Position numbers and translations under genes: made by a program. This document shows positions 48,120 through 59,417 of a stretch of 60,000 nucleotides of DNA, piece by piece (the stretch's first letter is position 1; each line of letters opens with the position of its first letter). Below the pieces are notes generated by a model. It saw only the letters and a list, made by a program, of their open reading frames with translations, made no database searches and was not told the origin of the DNA. The stretch is from Adiantum capillus-veneris. Lineage: Eukaryota > Streptophyta > Polypodiopsida > Polypodiales > Pteridaceae. The stretch covers positions 78,170,912 through 78,230,911 of the forward strand of contig CM043963.1 in the NCBI GenBank assembly GCA_014529385.2, read 5' to 3'.

Positions 48120-49060
48120 GAATAATTATATACAATAAACAGTGTGCTAACCGCGGTCTTTTAGCTAGGCAAATCCTTGGGGAGTGTATCCGAGTGCCAT
48201 GTATAGTCATCTCCTAGCGAATTGACCTAAGGTTATAGAGTCACATGTCCTTTTGTTGGGTCGAATGTGATTCTTAATTCGGTAACCACTTCTAAAAAAT
48301 TTTAATTCGTTTACCGACATAAAGGTACGAAACCAAAACAACTGAAAATTTGGAGAATCATGCTCATTGCGAAGAAGCCATTGGTCCAAATGAGGGCTAT
48401 AATTGGTTTTAGAAGATGAGCATATGTAAATGACGAGTCGATAATCAAGGGTCGGATGTCCTACACTAGGGTACTGGGCATATAAAGATCCTTGAAGTCT
48501 TGCATTTGAGTTGATTTATATTTGTCACTCCACAATATAAGAGCTATAATCCTTAATTGGGTTAAAATAGCTTTTATATATTGAATTGGTTGCATGGGTG
48601 GACTACAATCCTTTACTGGGTACAGGAAGTTTTCAATTGAGTGATTATATTGAAGATTTATTTGCGTTAGATTATGCATTGGTTTATACAGAGAGTGCAT
48701 TATGTATTAAGATAGATTATTAGTGCATGAAATGACCAATCATATATTTTATTGCTTTCCTTTGTTTTTTGTAGCAATTGAAATTAGATGTGTCTTATTG
48801 TTTGCAAATCAAAGTGGACATATAAATAATCATTATAATAATAATTGCATAGAGAGATTCATAGCATTGTTATAGTTATTATGCCATGCATAGACTACAT
48901 TGCAATGTGTATGGTTGCTCACAATATAGGTGATCGATATGTGGATTGACTAGAGTGCATTGAAAATCTCATATTGTGCATCATGGTTAATTTCAAATTG
49001 AATGGTAGAAAAATGTTTCAAAAACTAAACGTCTGGTTCTTTTGTCTTCAGTTTTAATTT
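48120..49060. other. hAT 5' non-coding region
   Basis: AT-rich, no coding motif. It likely holds the transposase promoter and leader; a TATA-like atataattat-type run cannot be singled out. Confidence 0.4.
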
Positions 49061-49067
49061 AAAATCA

Positions 49068-51170
49068 ATGGAGCAAAATGTGGGCACAAGTGGTACAAAG
49101 AAGCCAAAGAGTAAAAAAGCTCCTGGCAAAGAGTGGGATTATGCTCATAACATATGCAGCCGATATATGGAGTGGCAATGTAAATTTTGTCACACAACAA
49201 AATCAGGCGGTGCACCACGTATTAGGGATCATTTTTTGGGTAGCGCTAAAAAGAGTTGTAAGAAATGTGAACATCCTCAGGCACCTGCAGTTGCAAAGCA
49301 TTTGAGAGAAGAGCTCACCAAAAAGGGTGGCAAGAGACAACAGATATATAGCTATGTGGCTTCGAGTCAAGAGTTCTCAGAGCCAAATATTAACTCCGCA
49401 AGTCCTGTAATGACGCCAACTAACCTTGGAGAACAACCTGTGCAAGGAGAGGAAATTCCAGGTAGTGCTCCTTTTAAACGTCACAATGAAGGTGGACTTT
49501 GTCAAATGCGTCAAAAATCATTACCTCAAAGCTTTCGAGTGCAGTCTCTAGAAGAAGCACAAACTGCACTCCCCAAAGCAATATTCTTTACTAGAAGTGC
49601 TTTGGTCATGGTAGACAACAATCATTGAAAGGTTGCTTGGAAGAAAAATTGGTGAGTTTGGTCTAGGATTTTCAGCTCCTTCTTATCACACGATAAGAAA
49701 TGTTTTCTTGGACAAATGCTACATCGAAGTCAAAGTGCGTGTTGCAAAATAATACTTGAGAATATTTCGCTTTCAGGATGTACGATTGTGAGTGATGGCT
49801 GGTCAAATGTTCAGAGAAGACCGTTGATCGATGTAATGCTGGTTTGTCCAAGGGGAGAAACATTTATAAAGGCGATTGATAGTTCTGGTGCAATTAAAAG
49901 TGGCAAATACATTTCTGACGTCTTGACTAATGTAATTAAAGAAATTGGTGCCGAACATGTCATTCAAGTAGTCATGGACAACTCAAAGAATTGTAAAAAT
50001 GCCAGTAAATTAATAAAGAAGTGCTTTCCACACATTTTTGCCAATGGTTGTAATACGCACAGCTTAAACTTGGTTCTGAAAGATTGGTACACTAGCGAAG
50101 AAACCACATGGTTCGCCAAAATAATTGATACAGCACGTCAGGTTGTGAAATTTATCTTGAAACGACAAAGAGTGCTTGATTTGTATAGGATGCGCATGTC
50201 AGTGATGTTGAAACTTCCTACTGAAACTCGGTTCTGCACACACTTTTATACCTTGGAATCACTTCTCCGTAATAAATGCATTGTGATTGACACATTCAAT
50301 TGCGCGGCCTTTGATGAATGGTAGCTTGAGCAGAAAGAAAAAGTGAAAGATAAAATTACATGTCTACGTGGCAATGTAAACAAGGCTGCTTGGTGGAGGA
50401 GTGTAATGGATGCATACCATGTAATGATGCCCGTTATGTTCGCGATCCGCAATCTTGATCAAAGGGCATCAAACTCGTGCAAAGTGTGGATAACAAGGTG
50501 GTTAGTCCAACAGAGTCTTGAAAATCTTGAAGAGCTGAAAGAGTCTGTAGTAGAGAAGGAGTGGCGATTACCATTCTCTGGCAAATAGCAAAAACAATTG
50601 GCTAAGTATTTTCATACAAGGTGGAAGAGCGCTCATAGTCCACTCCATAATGTTGCTTACATGCTCGATCCACAGTATTGGAATTTAGATTTGATGTCCA
50701 ATACAGAGGTGGTAAGCGATTTCAATCACGTGGTCAACACGTTTTACTCGAATGTTTAGGACCGAATTGATTGCATCAAAGAAATGAGTGCATTTAGATT
50801 AAAACAAGGTCCTTTTGCGAATGATTTTGTACAGGTAATGGCAAAAGAGCAACCTGCATGGAAGTGGTGGATGATGAATGGTGGAGAGCATTACTCTACC
50901 TTACATCCCCTTGCAATGAAAGTACTCGCACAATGTGCAACAAACTCAAGTTCAGAGAGAAACTGGAGTATGTACAAGTATGTTCATAGCACTATTCACA
51001 ACAGATTGTCAGCAAACAGAGCAAAAAAATTAATGTATATGTTTTGCAACAAAAAGATATTGAATCACATCGAAAGTGCTGGCTACGAGGAGGAAATGCC
51101 AACCTAGTTGTATGATTGTCAAAACGAAGATGAAGAAGAGTTCAATGTTGGTGCAGTATCTCATTGCATT
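49068..51170 (+). pseudogene. hAT transposase, disrupted
   Basis: BED-type zinc finger in frame 49068-49628: WQCKFCHTTKSGGAPRIRDH, then KKCEH. DUF659 core in frame 49716-50324: GCTIVSDGWSNVQRRPLIDV (first catalytic Asp in SDGW), VVMDNSKNCKNA (second Asp) and CNTHSLNLVLKDW. Middle 50343-50588 with VWITRWLVQQSLENL. C-terminal dimerisation region in 50784-51107: HPLAMKVLAQCATNSSSERN, WSMYKYVH, NRLSANRAKKLMY. In-frame stops occur at TAG 50322-50324 (after FDEW), at 50586 and near 50758, and a frameshift lies between 49628 and 49716. The whole domain order is preserved, so decay is moderate. Confidence 0.9.
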
Positions 51171-51527
51171 GTGTAGACGAGATAGAAAAGAATTTGATAA
51201 TAGATGTGGAGGTTGAATTACAAGGAGAACCACAACACTCACACTTAGAACCAGATAACAACTTAACAGATTCAATATAGCTTGAGAGTAGAACGAGTAA
51301 ATGTCAAAAACCATTGTAAAAGACCTTGTATTCAAATGTATTTTGAGTAATTCAATGCTTCATATTCGCAAGAGTACATAGTTTGTCGATCTCAATTGTG
51401 TTGCCCTGTAGCAGCATCTTGCTCATCAAACAGATTTCTAATTGTGCTAGAGGTATCTTGGCGTGCTTGCTTGAATTTATACTCGTTTATATATTCCTCA
51501 TGGAATATCTTGTGAACAGATTGCACA

Positions 51528-52343
51528 TCAACTACTATTTTGCATTAAACGAATAAGACAAACCAAATGATAGTAACGACCACATGTCAATGTATAATAT
51601 CCACTCCATCCATCAAAATTCTTGTAGCAAACTGGACATTGGGAAGGTGAGGATGCATCTGATGTAGACAAGGGGACCAAATCCGGATGCATGACAAGGT
51701 GGCTGATGTGTGTCCCTTGTACAAGCGTTGGATTCAATCGCTGTTCAAATTTTGAACGTCCTGACTTAAGCGGTGAATGCTTTTCTTCGTCCGGACTTGT
51801 GAGGGTTGGCGTGTCTAGGTGGCTATAGAAAGACGGTTATTTCTGCATCTTTCTCTGCCAACTGTGTCATGTAAATATCCTTCTCACTTTTTAATTGTAG
51901 ATCATGAGTGGCAACAGTTGTCTCCTTTGACAAGAAGTCTATTGTCGCTCTTGCACAAAGTGAACATATAACATTTTTGCAAAATATAGCGCACAATCTG
52001 CATTGTGCAGAGAATGGCCATAAACCTCCAAATAAATCCTCTCAGTGTTTCCTTTGATCGCATCATGGTTGCACTTCAAAACCTTCCACCTTCCTTTCTT
52101 AAACTCTGCGTCCTCACATGGCTATATTGTCTTGATCATGTCCTTTGTCACTTCTTTATTGATCTCTTTCCATTGCATGTGGTTTGGATTTGCCCATTTT
52201 GAGAGTCGTCGAGCAGTACGCATCACTTGTTGTGCCAACCTGCCATGTGCCAGAGACTTCATGCGCTGAAATGCATTAATAGCCGCATGTTGTTGATCAT
52301 CGAGCAGTGATTGGGTGCCAATATCTTGTTCTTCATCTGCCAT
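51528..52343 (-). pseudogene. Coiled-coil/RING-like host gene relic
   Basis: Minus strand. It starts MADEEQDIGTQSLLDDQQHA at 52343, with stops just upstream supporting this ATG, and contains RRLSKWANPNHMQWKEINKE. After a stop (MIKTI) the sequence goes on as EFKKGRWKVLKCNHDAIKGN; in another frame KETTVATHDLQLKSEKDIYM then QLAEKDAEITV suggests a coiled coil. The last part (51528-51737) has CPVCYKNFDGWSGYYTLTCG then RYYHLVCLIRLM. It resembles a RING finger with the first His replaced by Arg (CGR for CGH). The gene is broken or its introns are not resolved. Function unknown, possibly an E3-ligase-like ancestor. Confidence 0.45.
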
Positions 52344-52403
52344 TTTCTCTTAGAGTTGTAGTCAACAGATAGACAAATATTCAACATCATTGGCAAATAT
52401 ATA

Positions 52404-53059
52404 TGTTGGAATTAGGGTTGCAGAGAAACGCACACAGCTTGGAGAAGACGAAGGAAGCTCAAGGCACACAATAGAGAGTGTGCTACTTAGTGTGCAATGG
52501 AAAGATAGATAGCCCTAGAGTGATGGGCAAATATATATGTTGGAATTAGGGTTGCAGAGAAACGCACACAGCTTGGAGAAGACGAAGGAAGCTCAAGGCA
52601 CACAATAGAGAGTGTGCTACTTAGTGTGCAATGGAAAGATAGATAGCCCTAGAGTGATGGACGTATATACAATTCTCGGGGGAAAAAACCTCCTAAAGAG
52701 GGAAAAAATGCCCCGGCGGTCCTAGTGTGTTCACACACATCACTACTACAAATATATGGTAACAATATATTCTCACGATTCAACAGTCTCATAGATGCAG
52801 AATATAGAAACTTCTCGTTCATAGGGAAAGTGTGCGGAATCCACTAAATTAAACCACAAAAAGTGCGACTAGTGGAACCATAAAGCAAATTTGAAATACT
52901 GACAGTTAAATGACAAATTTGACATGACTAAAGATAATTGACTCAATTAGGTGAACCACAACCAGTAATACACTTCAATAAAAAATACAATACCCTGGAA
53001 AAGACATGTATATCGTAGAAATGTTTAAATGGGATAAAATGATGGTGCAAGTTCTTACA
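52404..53059 (-). repeat. 3' LTR of copia element with 134-bp tandem duplication
   Basis: The plus-strand start tgttggaattagggttgc occurs at 52404 and again at 52538. The duplicated unit includes about 12 bp of flank (ggcaaatatata) and the first 122 bp of the LTR. The rest matches 56682-57080. Confidence 0.85.
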
Positions 53060-56000
53060 TTTGCACACTTTGTCCTCTTGTCCTTTTATGACAAAACCGC
53101 GAGGCTGCGTTACATAAACTTCCTCAAATATGTCACCATTCAAGAAAGCAGTAACAATGTCTGATTGATGTACATCCCAACCAAAATGAGCTGCCAATGC
53201 ACATAGAAAACGCATAGTAGTCATACGACAAGTGGGAGCAAAAGTCTCTTCATAATCTATGCCTTTTTGTTGTGCATAACGTTTTGCAAAAAGTCGAGCC
53301 TTATGGCGATTGATCTCACCATCCGGCTTGCGTTTCAACTTGTAAACCCACTTCGTACCAGTGCCTTTTTTGCCAGGAGGCAAATCACATAAAGTCCATG
53401 TGTCATTTTCTATAAGTGCATCATATTCTGATTGCATGGCAGCCATCCAATTTTCTGAATTATGTGCTTCATCAAAAGACAGAGGCTCCTCAACATCATG
53501 TAAGCTAGACACAGCCAAAGCATAACAATCTGATGCATAATATGCATGGCGAGAGCCTGAACGAGTACGACTAGACAAAGGTGCATCCAATTTACTGTCA
53601 CGCAAAGTGTGCACCAGCCATTTTGGCATACCTCTAGCCTGCTCATTTTCAACCCTTTCCTCATCAAGTACATCATGTACATCTGCATCACTATAATAGG
53701 CTGATCTGTAACATTTTCAGAAACCCCCATAGGCTGTACATTTGCCTCATTGAAACTTAAATTCGTATTTCCACCACTGAAAAGAGGCAACAAAGTGTCA
53801 TAATGTCCTGTGAGCTTACATTACTGTCTCTAGTACATGACAGCAAGGGCTGAACAGAATCTTCCACAAACACTACATCCCGTGAAACCAGAATACGTTT
53901 TGTTTGCGGATGATACAACCTGTAACCTTTGCTTTCAGCACTATAACCAACAAAAATACATTTGACAGCCTTATCATCCAATTTTCTACGTTGCACTTGT
54001 GGCACCAAAGCATATGCCAAACATCCAAAAACACGCATGTGCTCAATAGAAGGCTTTCTATCATGCCATGCTTCATATGGAGTAATAGACTGCAAAGCTT
54101 TTGTAGGACACATGTTAAGTACATAAGTGGTACACATGATGGCCTCAAGCCAAAAAGAATGCGGCAAAGCTTGACTTTTGACCATACATCATGCCATTTC
54201 CGTCAGTGACCTGTTTTTTCTCTCAGCAACACCATTTTGCTGAGGTGTATAAGGCACTGTACATTGGTGTTTTATCCCACGACTAGCCAGAAATGCATTA
54301 AATTCATGAGACATATACTCCCCCCCTCGATCGGAACGGAGGGTGCCCATAGTACATTTCGAGACATTTTCAGCCATAGCCAGAAACTGTTTGAAGCACA
54401 TAAAAACTTCGGACTTTGCTTTAAGCGGAAATACCCATGCATGCCTGGAGTAATCATCAATGAATGTCACGAAGTACAGGTAATTGCCCAAGGACGGAGT
54501 TTGCATGGGCCCACAAACATCACTATGCACAAGCTGCAACCTGCATGTGGCCCGAACTGAACCATCCTTTAGAAACTTAGAACGTTGCATCTTACCCAAA
54601 ATACAGACTTCACAAACATTTTTGACAGGTGCTTCAAGAGGCGGCAAAGATGCAACCATATCAGATTTCTGCAAACGCAGCAAACTGGCAAAATTCAGAT
54701 GACCAAAACGTACATGCCAAAGTTTTGCATCTGAAATAGCCCTTGAATCTACAACAGCATTTGCAAAATTTTGTCCACGCTTGTCATACAAAGTGAGCTT
54801 ATACAGCCCACGGCACAAAAGGCCAAATGCAACAATTTCATCACCAAAACTGAGATCATGAATTGTACATCTGTCATCCACAAATTTGACTACAAGTCCA
54901 AGTCTAGCAAGTGCGGATACAGACAAGAGATTCTTCTTGATCCTAGGTACATAAAGTGCATCAACAAGTGTGAAAGAACTGCCATTAGCAGCAGTAAGTA
55001 CAATCTTTCCAACTCCCTGAACTGGATAAGAGGCATTGTTGGCACAAGTGACTGAATTCCCATGAGGGACAGACTCGAGAGAGGTAAACAATTCACGATG
55101 TGAGGTAATGTGCTTTGTAGCACCACTGTCAAAATACCACACATGTGAATCTGCAGCAACTGACAAGCATGCATCATGGACAACAGGATTGTAAGTGCAC
55201 TCTATGCTAAAAGCCCATTCTGCATCAACATCAGCAACACAATCTCCTTTCACAGAAGACTCAACAATGGTTGCATTTGTAGTGGAACCAGCATTTGCAG
55301 TGGAACCACCCTCTTTCTTCTTAGCCTCTTTGGCCTTCAACTTAGGACACGACTTGATCAAGTGATCATTGGATTTACAATAATGGCAACACATCTTCTT
55401 TTTGCCCTTATCACCAGAATTTCCAGAGGAATTGCTGCCAGCAGAAGCATTAGGAACAGAATTTTTTCCACTCGCAGCAGAACCATAAGAAGTGGTTGCA
55501 TTGCTGTTACCACCCTTTCTTTGAGAAGCAATAAAAGCCTGTTTAATTGCACGCTGTCTAGTCCTGTTTTTTATGGAAAGTGACTCTTGCAACAGCAATG
55601 TGCATAATGCATCAAACTTGACAACTTCTGGATTTCCTTGGGTCATAAGTCTCCAAGTACTAGCAAAAAGTCTGGTAAGAATCTGGTAAGGCATCAAGAA
55701 CAGTCTGCACAAGGGAACTGTCTGAAATAGCTTCACCTGCAGAAATAAGTTGCTCATTGATATCCTTGACACTAGCAAGGAAAGTGTCCATATCATCTTC
55801 CTCATGCATAATCTTCGATTCTAGCTCTTTACGCAGCAAAGCAATTTTAGCCTCATTACGGCTTGCATAAAGACCTGCTAGAATATCCCAAGCCTGTTTT
55901 GCAGATTTTGCTAAACGGATGTGAGGAACAATGGTGCGCTTCACAGACAACGCAATCAATGCATGAGCCTGCGCAACCTTAACATCCCAACGAGCTTGTT

Positions 56001-56229
56001 CTGTCATAGGCAAAACAACTCTAACAGCTGCAATCCTTGCAGCAAGACCTGCAACATCCTCAACATCGCCTACATCCTCAGAACCAGGACGTACATCAAT
56101 GCCCTACACAATGTTCCAGACACCCTTTGACACAAGAACATGTTGCATCATATAAGCCCACATAGGGTAGTTGTCCCTAACCAACTTGTCCTCAGCACTG
56201 AACACATCTGTGTTGTTGTTGTCAGCCAT
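52943..56229 (-). pseudogene. Copia gag-pol polyprotein, disrupted
   Basis: Starts MADNNNTDVFSAEDKLVRDN at 56229. gag continues past a TAG (56104) with NEAKIALLRKELESKIM and LPDSYQTF. An extra T in a T-run near 55667 shifts the frame to 54189-55805. Zinc knuckle CHYCKSNDHLIKSC; protease YFDSGATKHI (D-S-G); integrase LWHVRFGHLNFASLLRLQKS with CEVCILGK, HSDVCGPM (Asp), LRSDRGGEYM (Asp), NGVAERKNRS (Glu). A TGA at 54189 replaces the AGA found in the related copy at 59600. RT starts at 53629-52970 with NDTWTLCDLPPGKKGTGTKW and TFAPTCRMTTMRFLCALAA, and ends after QPRGFVIKGQEDKVC. Nearly all integrase residues are intact, so the element died recently. Confidence 0.9.
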
Positions 56230-56545
56230 GGTAAATGTTGCACCTGATGTGAAAACTGCCCAAAAATAGGAGAAACAGAGCGGGAACAACCTGTGCTATA
56301 TAGCACAAACCGTAGAAGGCTATAAGGCACCTGTTATGCAGAAAACGGCACTGACAGAAATTGTGCACAAAATGATGAAATAGCCTGTGCAGTACTGCCT
56401 GTAGTGGAAACGGAGGCCGAAATGAGCCCAAATCAAAATGCCGAAATGTCGACCTGCGAACGCTTGCCAAAGCTCACTGAAATTGGAGAAAGTGAGTAGG
56501 CGTGTGCTGGAGCAGCTGGCAACTAAGCCCGGGAGGACGTGACCT

Positions 56546-56557
56546 GCTCTGATACCA
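56546..56557 (-). other. Primer binding site (initiator tRNA-Met)
   Basis: Minus strand TGGTATCAGAGC, two bases after the LTR end CCAACA. Confidence 0.95.
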
Positions 56558-56559
56558 AT

Positions 56560-57080
56560 TGTTGGAATTAGGGTTGCAGAGAAATGCACACAGCTTGGAG
56601 AAGACGAAGGAAGCTCAAGGCACACAATAGAGAGTGTGTTACTTAGTGTGCAATGGAAAGATAGATAGCCCTAGAGTGATGGGCGTATATACAATGCTCG
56701 GGGGAAAAAACCTCCTAAAGAGGGAAAAAATGCCCCGGCAGTCCTAGTGTGTTCACACACATCACTACCACATGTATATGGTAACAATATATTCTCACGA
56801 TTCAACAGTCTCATAGATGCAGAATATAGAAACTTCTCGTTCATAGGGAAAGTGCGCGGAATCCACTAAATTAAACCACAAAAAGTGCGACTAGTTGAAC
56901 CACAAAGCAAATTTGAAATACTGACAGTTAAATGACAAATTTGACATGACTAAAGATAATTGACTCAATTAAGTGAACCACAACCAGTAATACACTTCAA
57001 TAAAAAATACAATACCTTGGACAAGACATGTATATCATAGAAATGTTTAAATGGGATAAAATGATGGTGCAAGTTCAACA
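56560..57080 (-). repeat. 5' LTR of copia element
   Basis: 521 bp; on the minus strand TGTTGAACTTGC...TAATTCCAACA. Near-identical to 52538-53059. Confidence 0.9.
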
Positions 57081-57105
57081 AGGGGACGTTGGACAGGGTT
57101 AGGAT

Positions 57106-58321
57106 CTATCTTTTGAAAAATATCAACACATCAGAAGCATTCCTTCTTTGTTCCCGCTCTTTTAACTTCATCCAACTATCTACTTTAATTCGAATAGCCC
57201 TCATAACATCTTTGTCCTGGTGGTGAAAAACTTCTTCTGGAAAATCAACTTTTTTGGGCGCTGCACTCCAAAAATCTGTCAGCATGTCAAATAGGTAGCC
57301 CAATGCATAAATGTCACTCGCTTTTGTGTATGAATCTGCACACCGTGGATCGTATAGTTCGGGAGAAATCCACAGTCACTTAGTCATCTCGGCATTCCCT
57401 GCTCTCTGTGCATCCAAAGCTGCTTCGTCCGACTGTGCGCTTGGATGCAAATAATTAATTATTGCACACTTAGCTGGTGTTCTCAGCATCATAACCCAAC
57501 CAATGATGCCAACGCGCGATTTATTGGCACGAGTAAAGTCCAACATTATGTTGAATGGGTGCAGGTCACTGCGCACTATACCGGCCGAGTGGGCAGCCGC
57601 AATGCCGTCGATTAATGCATGACAAATGGCTGGCATTTGCTCGATCACTGCTTTGATCCACACCGTGTCTATCTCGCTTATAGGAAGATTTGCTACAGGC
57701 AATGACCTCCATCCGTGTTGTAGCCTATGCATGTGTCGTTTGAACAATCCATGAGCGAATGGTAAGCGGCACATAATGCCGCCCACGGTACCCCCATTGT
57801 AGTATGTGAATATTGTGATCCAAGGAGCTTCTGTAGTAAACCCAATGCACCTTACAATGGAGGGGTGAAGCGTTTGCATTCCTTGCTCTGTCTGAAAGCT
57901 ATCAAACTTCGCCTCACTCCCTCCCTTGTAACATTTTTCCACATATGTAATGTGGTCTGGAAAAAATGAGATGTCTTTGATGGTGTACAATGTGCACACA
58001 CCAAAGGAGCCTGCTCCAATCCTCATACCTTCTACGAAGGCTTTGTGAGGGATGCCGACAAGATGAGTGCACTTTGCATTCAAAGCCGTGCATGATTGTG
58101 TCGGTGCCACTGGCATCGGGTCGAAATCCCAAAGCTGTTTGCGCATCTTGGGCCATCTTCAATCTCTTGGGTAAGGCTGCTTGGTCCTGCGCTTTTACAC
58201 GCTTCATATTTACCTTCTGCTCTTCCCACAATTTATCCGAGAGCTGTAATTTTGATATGTCGCAGGCAGGTGGGATATCTTCCTTTAAGTCTCTGCAACA
58301 TACTTTCATATTGCCCAACAT
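57106..58321 (-). pseudogene. Protein kinase-like gene relic
   Basis: Minus strand. An N-terminal piece (57914-58321) with MLGNMKVCCRDLKEDIPPAC leads by a frameshift near 58140 into the kinase frame (57376-58146): glycine loop IGAGSFGVC, a candidate lysine in YVEKCYKGG, alpha-C Glu in FQTEQGMQTLHPSIV, and catalytic loop VRSDLHPFNIML (Asp and Asn kept, His replaced). The DFG position reads IIGWVMM, so the metal-binding Asp is missing. A TGA at 57376-57378 interrupts it; the same frame continues with WISPELYDP (PE motif), SDIYALGYLFDML and DSWMKLKE to 57106. Family-level substrate unknown. It ends 25 bp from the copia LTR. Confidence 0.7.
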
Positions 58322-58370
58322 TGTCCTAAAGGCTTGTGGTGGGGGTCAAATTCTCGAATCCCTGCTGGAA

Positions 58371-58631
58371 TCAACAACTCGTATTGGCCTTCAAGTCACA
58401 ACCTGTGTTGTGTGTTCTCCCATATAGCGCTAGTGATGTCTTTGATGTAGACATTGCTTTCACTAATCTGTTGTATGCGATCATTTGTACATGATGAGAT
58501 TGCCAAAATACATCTTTACAAATGGCACGCATAATACTTTTCTTTTGATCTGGCGTCATATTTTCACTAGACAATAAAAAATAGCATATCAAATACAAAT
58601 TCATGGTTGCGAATGACACTAACACTCTCAC
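58371..58631 (-). other. Possible upstream exon of the kinase relic
   Basis: An 86-residue frame with SENMTPDQKKSIMRAICKDV and VFWQSHHVQMIAYNRLVKAM, helical and charged, directly upstream of the kinase on the same strand. It ends 50 bp before the kinase N-terminal piece. It may be part of the same protein or a separate exon; no domain is recognised. Confidence 0.3.
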
Positions 58632-58639
58632 ACTATTTC

Positions 58640-59417
58640 AGGTAAACCCTTAACCACCACTTGAAGACTTTAAGAAATGTGTAAGGAAATAATGATAAAA
58701 ATTAAAAACAATATTCACTAAAAATTGCAATCTGTTACACGTGTAAAATGCAAATCAAGCAAGTGGTTTATAAGAACTTAATTTAGATCAAACAATACAT
58801 GTTAACAGTCTGGCACATTTCAACATATATTGAATTTTTAACTTATATTTTTCTCCGTGCGCACATACTAATTCAAACAAAGCACACACTGACTTAAAAA
58901 CTTCAAAAAAAATTAAAACATTGGAAGTATACAAATTGGACTAGCAAATTGTGTTCACACACTTTTTTACATAGAATTTATGTAAATGTAGCAATCAAAA
59001 AAGCGATGATAATTGATGCTCTTTAAAAAGATACAAAAGAATATTTAACATGCAAATTGTGTGCATTTAGATTTTTTCTAGAGAATTTATGAAAATGAAG
59101 CATTAAATATAGCAATAATGCTTGAGAGTCCTTTAAAAAGATAAAAAAAGAATATTTAACATGCAATTTGTGTGCAATTACTTTTTTACATATAATTTAT
59201 ATAAATAGAGCATTTAAAATAGCGATGATTGATGAATAAAGTATTCTTTTGAATATGATTAGCTAGTATATAATTTCAAATGGACAGTTAAAAACAACAA
59301 AATCAAACAATTCATACATTTTGTATATGAAATACTCTTCATAGCCGCGTTACCGACCAAGTATTTCATATACTTAATGCTTAAAAAATTAACTGCACAT
59401 GCACATACAAATTACTC
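58640..59417. other. AT-rich intergenic stretch
   Basis: Strongly AT-rich with no coding motif; it contains the tandem repeat at 58948-59240. Confidence 0.5.
58948..59240 (+). repeat. Degenerate AT-rich tandem repeat, period about 109 bp
   Basis: Units start at 58948, 59056 and 59167 (ttgtgtgcaatt-like). They share agaatttatg.aaatg, ctttaaaaagata and agaatatttaacatgcaa. The third unit is partial. Confidence 0.75.

Larger units (their letters stand above)
47895..51335 (+). mobile_element. hAT DNA transposon, left end and transposase
   Basis: It starts CAGGGATTTCATTAACG, the CAGGG terminus typical of hAT elements, exactly where LTR homology stops. The 8 bp before it (gctggacc) would be the target duplication. 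The subterminal part is rich in palindromes and a strong hairpin, then a BED/DUF659/dimerisation transposase on the plus strand. The right end was not found; 51335 is only the end of visible transposase-linked sequence. Later insertions may have moved the right end outside the window. Confidence 0.7.
52404..57080 (-). mobile_element. Ty1/copia LTR retrotransposon, 3' part of pol deleted
   Basis: Minus strand. LTRs lie at 52404-53059 (3', with a 134-bp internal tandem copy) and 56560-57080 (5'). The PBS lies beside the 5' LTR. gag, protease, integrase and the first part of RT are present; RT stops after EDKVC and abuts the 3' LTR, so the rest of RT and RNase H are deleted. No matching target duplication: flanks are atata and agggg. 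Apart from the tandem copy the LTRs are the same length (521-522 bp) and very similar. Confidence 0.9.

Noticed and set aside
53030-53060. Intron in copia RT starting gtaagaac after EDKVC
   Set aside because: The sequence from there matches the 5' LTR at 57080 downward, so it is the 3' LTR, not an intron.
58340-58380. gaatccctgctggaat as the right end of the hAT element
   Set aside because: Only 8-9 bases match the inverted terminus and the following bases do not continue the interrupted LTR; it lies next to the kinase relic.
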